From assembly GCA_947624945.1 (NCBI GenBank), contig CANQMJ010000103.1:1-8963 (forward strand): DNA of 8,963 nucleotides, given 5' to 3'. Source of the DNA: an uncultured Clostridia bacterium (lineage in GTDB: Bacteria > Bacillota > Clostridia > Oscillospirales > CAG-272). This document shows, in pieces, positions 5,054 through 8,963 of this stretch (within the stretch, counting starts at the first letter, position 1; each line of letters opens with the position of its first letter). Both the position numbers and the translations under genes were made by a program. The notes beneath the pieces were generated by a model. The model was not told the origin of the DNA. It searched no databases and was given only the letters and a program-made list of their open reading frames with translations.

Positions 5054-6166
5054 TTAGTGAACGAGGCAGCGCTCGGTGTCCTTGTCGAAGATGTGGATAC
5101 GCGTCGGGTCGATAGCGACCTTGATCGTATCGCCTGCTCTCGACGTGGAGCTCGGAGCAACGCGCGCGATGAGGTTCTGCTCCTCGGAAACGAGGTACAG
5201 GAATATTTCGGAGCCCATAAGCTCGGTGACTTCGACGTCGCAAGTGATAACGCTGTCGGGATACTGCTTGATGAACGTCTCCTCGTCGCGGATAGCCTCG
5301 GGACGGATGCCGGCGATGACTTCCTGACCGATGTAATCCTTGAGCGCGGGATCGTTGCCCTTCGCCGCCGGCAGCTTGAGAGCGTTGTTGCCGTATACGA
5401 GATACGTGTCCTCGCCCTTGCGCTGGAGCGTGCAGTTGACGAAGTTCATCTGAGGCGTGCCTATGAAGCCTGCAACAAAGAGGTTGCACGGGCTGTCGTA
5501 GAGGTTCTGAGGAGTGTCGACCTGCTGGATGAGACCGTCCTTCATAACGACGATGCGCGTAGCCATCGTCATAGCCTCTGTCTGGTCGTGCGTGACGTAT
5601 ACGAACGTCGTACCGACTCTCTGATGTATCTTCGTAAGCTCGGTTCTCATCGTTGCACGAAGCTTAGCGTCGAGGTTGGACAGCGGCTCGTCGAGAAGGA
5701 AGACCTTCGGGTTACGGACGATAGCACGTCCGAGAGCGACACGCTGCTTCTGACCGCCGGACAGAGCCTTCGGCTTTCTGTCGAGCAGGTGCGTGATATC
5801 GAGTATGCGGGCAGCCTCTTCGACGCGGCGCTTGATCTCTTCCTTCGGCGTCTTGCGGAGCTTCAGACCGAACGCCATGTTGTCGAACACGGACATGTGC
5901 GGATACAGAGCGTAGTTCTGGAACACCATCGCGATATCGCGGTCCTTCGGAGCGACGTCGTTGACGAGTCTGTCGCCGATGAAGAGCTCGCCTTCGGAGA
6001 TCTCCTCAAGTCCTGCGATCATACGGAGCGTCGTGGATTTTCCGCAGCCGGAAGGTCCGACGAGAACGAGGAATTCCTTATCCTTTATCTCGAGTGTGAA
6101 GTCGGAAACGGCCGTAACGCCGCCGGGGTACTTCTTATAAATGTGTTTGAGCGATAAACTTGCCAT
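5054..6166 (-). CDS. msmK: Sugar ABC transporter ATPase, MsmK/MsmX/UgpC type
   Basis: This 370-residue ATPase powers carbohydrate import permeases of the CUT1 class at the inner membrane face. Visible motifs are Walker A GPSGCGKST (37-45), Q-loop Gln83 in VFQNYALYP, signature LSGGQ (135-139), Walker B VFLLDEP (155-161) with catalytic Glu160, and the H-loop His193. The C-terminal portion from about residue 230 is the MalK-like OB/TOBE regulatory region, ending IHIFDKDTE. Two in-frame ATGs exist, at 6175 and 6166. The GGAGG site (6177-6181) is one base from the first but ten from the second, and the MASL beginning is typical of the family, so I place the start at 6166. No permease or binding-protein gene adjoins it, the arrangement of the shared MsmX/MsmK ATPases that serve several sugar importers. 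Isoleucine is mostly ATC here, unlike the neighbouring genes, which suggests strong expression. Confidence 0.93.
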   Translation of the reverse strand: MASLSLKHIYKKYPGGVTAVSDFTLEIKDKEFLVLVGPSGCGKSTTLRMIAGLEEISEGELFIGDRLVNDVAPKDRDIAMVFQNYALYPHMSVFDNMAFGLKLRKTPKEEIKRRVEEAARILDITHLLDRKPKALSGGQKQRVALGRAIVRNPKVFLLDEPLSNLDAKLRATMRTELTKIHQRVGTTFVYVTHDQTEAMTMATRIVVMKDGLIQQVDTPQNLYDSPCNLFVAGFIGTPQMNFVNCTLQRKGEDTYLVYGNNALKLPAAKGNDPALKDYIGQEVIAGIRPEAIRDEETFIKQYPDSVITCDVEVTELMGSEIFLYLVSEEQNLIARVAPSSTSRAGDTIKVAIDPTRIHIFDKDTERCLVH

Positions 6167-6235
6167 GGGAATCATTCCTCCATTATATGGCTCCGCTGCC
6201 GTCCATTCGGCATGAGCCCGCTTAGATTTTAGTAT

Positions 6236-6263
6236 ATTTTATCAGATATCGCCTTTGTTGAAA
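6236..6263 (-). promoter_or_regulatory. Candidate extended -10 promoter of the msmK-like gene
   Basis: On the minus strand TTTCAA (6258-6263), a 16-base spacer and TAAAAT (6236-6241), preceded directly by the extended motif TGA. The -35 is weak (three of six). The expected leader is about 60 bases. TATACT, a few bases downstream, is an alternative -10. Confidence 0.45.
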
Positions 6264-6369
6264 AGAGTTTTTTCGTCCAAAATTCAAAAAGGCTCTTTGT
6301 GCGATTTGTACAATGATAATGATTTTGCGGACTTGCGGCTCAATGCCGGAGAAGATATTTTTTAATATA
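6264..6369. other. AT-rich spacer between tex and the msmK-like gene
   Basis: No gene fits here. It holds a degenerate Fur-box-like stretch at 6314-6328 (11 of 14 positions of the 7-1-7 pattern), a direct repeat of TTGCGG (6324-6329 and 6333-6338), and the palindrome TTAATATATTAA (6361-6372) overlapping the tex stop. No convincing intrinsic terminator for tex is visible, so read-through into the ATPase gene is possible. Confidence 0.4.
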
Positions 6370-8544
6370 TTAATGAGCAATGCCCTTGGCGGAAAGCGCG
6401 ATGCGGTTTTTCTTCGTGTCGACGGACTTGATGCGCACCGTTATGACGTCGCCGACGGCGAGCGCGTCCGACGGGTGCTTGACGAACTTGTCCGACATCT
6501 CCGATATGTGCAATAGTCCGTCCTGATGCACGCCGATGTCGACGAACGCGCCGAAATCGGTCACGTTGCGCACGGTACCGGTCAAAACCATGCCTTCGGT
6601 AAGATCGCTCATCTCGAGCACGTCCTGACGCAGAACGGGCGCGGGGAACGAGTCTCTGACGTCGCGTCCCGGCTTTTCAAGCTCGGACACGATGTCGGTC
6701 AGCGTCGGCACGCCGACTCCGAGCTCGCGGCTCACGCGTTCGGCGCCGTCCTTCTCGACCTTGAAGCGCAAAAGCATAAGCCCGCCGTCGCGCACGTCGC
6801 TTTCCTTATATCTGTATTTTTTCAGAAGCGACTTCGCCGCCGCGTACGACTCGGGGTGAACGCCCGTGTTGTCGAGTATCTCGTCGCTGCCCGGCACGCG
6901 CAAAAATCCCGCGCACTGCTCGAATGCCCGCTCACCCATGCGCGGCACATTCATGACGTCGGCGCGCGACGAAAACGCGCCGTGCTCCTCACGGTATTTG
7001 ACGATGTTTTTCGCAAGCGTCGCGTTTATGCCCGCGACGTATGACAGAAGCGAGTGCGACGCCGTGTTGAGGTCGACGCCGACCTCGTTGACGGACGCTT
7101 CGACGACTCCGCCGAGCGCCTCGTCGAGACGCGCAGGCTTCATGTCGTGCTGGTACTGACCGACGCCGATCGCGCGCGGCTCGATCTTGACGAGCTCCGC
7201 CATCGGGTCCTGCAGCCGCCGCGCTATCGAGACTGCCGAACGCTGCGTCACGTCGAAGTCGGGAAATTCCTCGGCGGCGAGCTTCGACGCGGAGTATACG
7301 GACGCGCCCGCCTCGGACACGATGACGTACTTGCAGTTCGTCTCGTCACCCATCTCGTGCAGCGTGTCGGCGATGAAGCGCTCGCTTTCGCGCGACGCGG
7401 TGCCGTTGCCTATCGCGACGGCGTCGACGCTATACTTTTTAATAAACGCTTTAACCTTGCGTTTTGCATCGTCGATGCGCTCGTGCGGCTTCGTCGGATA
7501 TATGACGGCGGTGTCGAGCACGCGCCCCGTCGCGTTGACGACGGCGAGCTTACAGCCCGTGCGGTAGCCGGGGTCGAGTCCCATCACGACCTTGCCCTTG
7601 ATGGGCGCCTGCATCAACAGGTGGCGCAGATTGTCGGCGAACACCTTAATCGCGCCTTCCTGCGCCGCGTCGGTCAGCTCGGCGCGTATCTCGCGCTCGA
7701 CGGACGGCGCGATGAGGCGGCTGTAGCTGTCGTCGACGGCGGCTTTGACGAGCTCCTTTGCCGGAGAGTCGTGTTTGACGAGCGTTTTCGAGTACAGGTA
7801 CGCGAGCGCGGACGCGGGGTCGAGGGACAGCGTGACCTTGAGCGCGCCTTCTTTTTCGCCGCGGTTGATGGCGAGCACGCGGTGAGGCGCGATGCGCGAC
7901 ACGCGCTCGGAGAACTCGTAGTACATGGAATAAACGGAGCTTTTCTCGTCGTCCTCGTTGTCGCCCGACTTTGCAGTGACGATCGTGCCCTGCTCGCGCG
8001 TCAGCGTGCGCAGACGCTTTCTGTAGTCGGCGTTGTCGGAGACGTCCTCGGCTATGATGTCGGCGGCGCCCGCGAGCGCCTCGGCGGGCGACTTGACGTC
8101 GTCGGTGACGAATGTCGCCGCAAGCTCGGAAAGCGGCGGCTCATACGCTTCGCGCTGCTCCATTATCGCTTCCGCGAGCGGGGCAAGTCCGCGTTCGCGC
8201 GCCACCGACGCGCGCGTCTTGCGCTTCGGACGGAACGGGCGGTATATGTCCTCGATCTCGGCGAGTATCGTCGCGCGCGAAAGCGCTTTTGCGACCTCGT
8301 CGGTCAATTTGCCCTGCGCCTCGATCAGGGCGCGCACTTCCTCGCGCCTTTCGTCGAGCGAACGCAGATATTCGAGCCTTGTACTGAGCTCGCGCAGCTG
8401 ATCGTCGTCGAGCCCTCCCGTCACCTCCTTGCGGTAACGGGCGATGAACGGTATCGTGTTGCCCTCGTCCATAAGCCCGACCGCCGCCGCGACCTGCTTT
8501 TCGGGTATATTCAGTTCCTCGGATAATGTCTTTATGATGTCCAT
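6370..8544 (-). CDS. tex: Tex-family S1 RNA-binding transcription accessory protein
   Basis: This 724-residue protein has the full Tex architecture: an N-terminal helix-turn-helix and helical region beginning MDIIKTLSEELNIPEKQV, a YqgF/RNase H-like domain around 317-445 starting MGLDPGYRTGCKLAV, paired helix-hairpin-helix motifs around 490-555 (LNTASHSLLSYVAGI and NVPRMGERAFEQCAGF), and a C-terminal S1 domain at about 650-720 (GMVLTGTVRNVTDFGAFVDI). Tex is a nucleic-acid-binding relative of eukaryotic Spt6 linked to transcription and, in some bacteria, toxin expression and stress tolerance. In the YqgF domain Asp324 is present, but nuclease activity is generally not attributed to Tex. The length and the MDII start match the family, so ATG at 8544 is secure, although no ribosome site stands at normal distance: GGGAGG lies 32 bases upstream inside a hairpin. 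The gene is transcribed toward the msmK-like gene. Confidence 0.96.
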   Translation of the reverse strand: MDIIKTLSEELNIPEKQVAAAVGLMDEGNTIPFIARYRKEVTGGLDDDQLRELSTRLEYLRSLDERREEVRALIEAQGKLTDEVAKALSRATILAEIEDIYRPFRPKRKTRASVARERGLAPLAEAIMEQREAYEPPLSELAATFVTDDVKSPAEALAGAADIIAEDVSDNADYRKRLRTLTREQGTIVTAKSGDNEDDEKSSVYSMYYEFSERVSRIAPHRVLAINRGEKEGALKVTLSLDPASALAYLYSKTLVKHDSPAKELVKAAVDDSYSRLIAPSVEREIRAELTDAAQEGAIKVFADNLRHLLMQAPIKGKVVMGLDPGYRTGCKLAVVNATGRVLDTAVIYPTKPHERIDDAKRKVKAFIKKYSVDAVAIGNGTASRESERFIADTLHEMGDETNCKYVIVSEAGASVYSASKLAAEEFPDFDVTQRSAVSIARRLQDPMAELVKIEPRAIGVGQYQHDMKPARLDEALGGVVEASVNEVGVDLNTASHSLLSYVAGINATLAKNIVKYREEHGAFSSRADVMNVPRMGERAFEQCAGFLRVPGSDEILDNTGVHPESYAAAKSLLKKYRYKESDVRDGGLMLLRFKVEKDGAERVSRELGVGVPTLTDIVSELEKPGRDVRDSFPAPVLRQDVLEMSDLTEGMVLTGTVRNVTDFGAFVDIGVHQDGLLHISEMSDKFVKHPSDALAVGDVITVRIKSVDTKKNRIALSAKGIAH

Positions 8545-8551
8545 GTTATTT

Positions 8552-8584
8552 GCGGACGGGACTTTTATAGGAAAGTCCTCCCGC
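8552..8584 (-). promoter_or_regulatory. tex leader hairpin containing the Shine-Dalgarno
   Basis: In the minus-strand RNA, GGACTTT (8578-8572) pairs with AAAGTCC (8565-8559) over a six-base loop. After a small internal loop, GCGGG (8584-8580) pairs with TCCGC (8556-8552), counting one G-U. The only ribosome-site match, GGGAGG (8582-8577), lies wholly in the 5' arm. The hairpin ends seven bases before the ATG at 8544. The pairing is visible; translational control is inferred. Confidence 0.55.
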
Positions 8585-8625
8585 GCTCCCTTTCAAAAGT
8601 ATAAATTTTACAGTGTTGATAACTT

Positions 8626-8654
8626 ATTATACATCATCTTCGACGATTTGTCAA
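8626..8654 (-). promoter_or_regulatory. Perfect-consensus sigma-A promoter of tex
   Basis: On the minus strand TTGACA (8649-8654), a 17-base spacer and TATAAT (8626-8631). Every hexamer base matches consensus. The bases before the -10 (GATG) and the following A are the same as in the glycosyltransferase promoter. The start is expected near 8619, giving a leader of about 75 bases. Confidence 0.92.
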
Positions 8655-8661
8655 GACGCAA

Positions 8662-8679
8662 GTCACAGCATAATGTGAC
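8662..8679. promoter_or_regulatory. Operator-like inverted repeat upstream of the tex promoter
   Basis: GTCACA (8662-8667) and TGTGAC (8674-8679) are perfect six-base arms separated by six bases, centred about 50 bases before the expected tex start and eight bases from the -35. The half-sites resemble those of CRP/Rex-type sites but in the opposite order (TCACA first), so neither protein is implied. Confidence 0.45.
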
Positions 8680-8691
8680 AGAATTTTTCGT

Positions 8692-8935
8692 TAAACTTGC
8701 CCTCCAAGCTTGGCAACGAGCCGTAGGCTTCGCAGCTTCACGTTTGCGCACCGCGCTCGTGCGATGCCCGACGCTGTCAGCGTCAGACGCAGACACGACG
8801 CTTTGACGGCGCTCTCACCATGCCGCGAGGGAGCTGTTATGCCGAGGCGGTGACGCGGTCTGCGCCCTGTTGCCTCTTTTGCCGCCGACTGGATAACATC
8901 GACGAACACACGGGAGCCTTTTTCGGGATTGTTAA
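8692..8935. other. Gene-free GC-rich region upstream of tex
   Basis: No credible gene is visible. Both strands have short open frames (72 codons on the minus strand from a GTG at 8909, for example), but none has a ribosome site or a recognisable domain. The stretch carries short palindromes: CCAAGCTTGG (8704-8713) and GACGCTG-T-CAGCGTC (8770-8784). Its composition differs abruptly from the AT-rich tex promoter next to it. It may be part of a dispersed non-coding repeat or the remains of a gene. Confidence 0.4.
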
Positions 8936-8963
8936 GGGCCTCTTTTTAGCGAAAAAGAGGTCC
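8936..8963. repeat. Hairpin at window end, likely part of a larger inverted repeat or terminator
   Basis: GGGCCTCTTTTT (8936-8947) and AAAAAGAGGTCC (8952-8963) pair over 12 bases with one G-T wobble around the loop AGCG, ending exactly at the window edge. The stretch just before it (8915-8935) could be the left arm of a longer stem whose right arm lies outside the window. It may be a terminator for a gene to the right or a mobile palindromic repeat. Confidence 0.6.

Noticed and set aside
4497..5489. 330-codon minus-strand frame across the mtaB/msmK junction
   Set aside because: It spans a strong bidirectional terminator and overlaps two real genes in other frames.
5057..6157. 366-codon open frame opposite the ABC ATPase gene
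   Set aside because: Shadow of the ATPase gene; composition follows its codon bias and no family motif is present.
6167..6175. Upstream ATG of the ATPase gene (three additional residues)
   Set aside because: The GGAGG site ends one base before it, too close for initiation; the ATG at 6166 is better spaced and gives the usual MASL start.
7054..8526. 490-codon open frame on the plus strand opposite tex
   Set aside because: It is antisense to a complete, highly conserved Tex gene, is rich in Arg, Val and Asp as expected from the reverse complement of GC-rich codons, and has no recognisable domain.
8662..8679. CRP or Rex binding site
   Set aside because: Those sites read TGTGA...TCACA; here the half-sites are in the reverse order.
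8691..8909. 72-codon minus-strand frame starting with GTG upstream of tex
   Set aside because: No ribosome site, no recognised domain and low-complexity Arg/Ala composition; more likely non-coding repeat sequence.
1..8963. CRISPR array, toxin-antitoxin, phage or defence system
   Set aside because: No tandem spaced repeats, small paired genes or phage/defence domains are visible; all larger frames belong to well-known families.

Overview
The window looks like a piece of a GC-rich chromosome from an anaerobic member of the Clostridia (Firmicutes), probably uncultured and perhaps gut-associated. This is inference from gene content: a clostridial-type Fur-family repressor, a GH39 xylosidase, a diacylglycerol-glucosyltransferase-like GT28 enzyme, MtaB, a stand-alone MsmK/UgpC-type sugar ATPase and Tex. 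It also rests on textbook sigma-A promoters and GGAGG-type ribosome sites. Coding DNA is GC-rich, intergenic DNA is sharply AT-rich, and several genes use ATA heavily for isoleucine. No rRNA, tRNA, CRISPR array, transposase or phage gene was found.

Layout, left to right. (1) 1-370, minus: 5' part of a Fur-family regulator gene, cut by the window edge. Its promoter start region is covered by two overlapping Fur boxes. (2) 534-2051, plus, divergent from it: a cytoplasmic GH39 beta-xylosidase. (3) 2052-2312: two elaborate inverted-repeat structures between convergent genes. (4) 2313-3422, minus: a GT28/MGDG-synthase-like glycosyltransferase. (5) 3423-3689: a divergent promoter region with a perfect-consensus minus promoter embedded in palindromes and an extended -10 promoter for the plus gene. 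(6) 3690-5006, plus: mtaB, tRNA t6A37 methylthiotransferase. (7) 5010-5046: a bidirectional terminator. (8) 5054-6166, minus: a solitary MsmK/UgpC-like ATPase with codon use that suggests high expression. (9) 6370-8544, minus: tex, with a perfect-consensus promoter and a leader that appears to fold up its only Shine-Dalgarno sequence. (10) 8692-8963: a gene-free stretch ending in a strong hairpin cut by the window edge, possibly one half of a larger repeat.

The genes do not form one pathway. They are mostly single-gene transcription units in convergent and divergent pairs, mixing housekeeping functions (tRNA modification, Tex, membrane glycolipid) with carbohydrate use. The xylosidase and the shared sugar-import ATPase could act in the same oligosaccharide economy, but no permease or binding protein is present to prove it. 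I found no convincing undescribed multi-gene system. The more interesting signals are non-coding: the doubled Fur box, the nested palindromes, and the structured leaders of the glycosyltransferase and tex.
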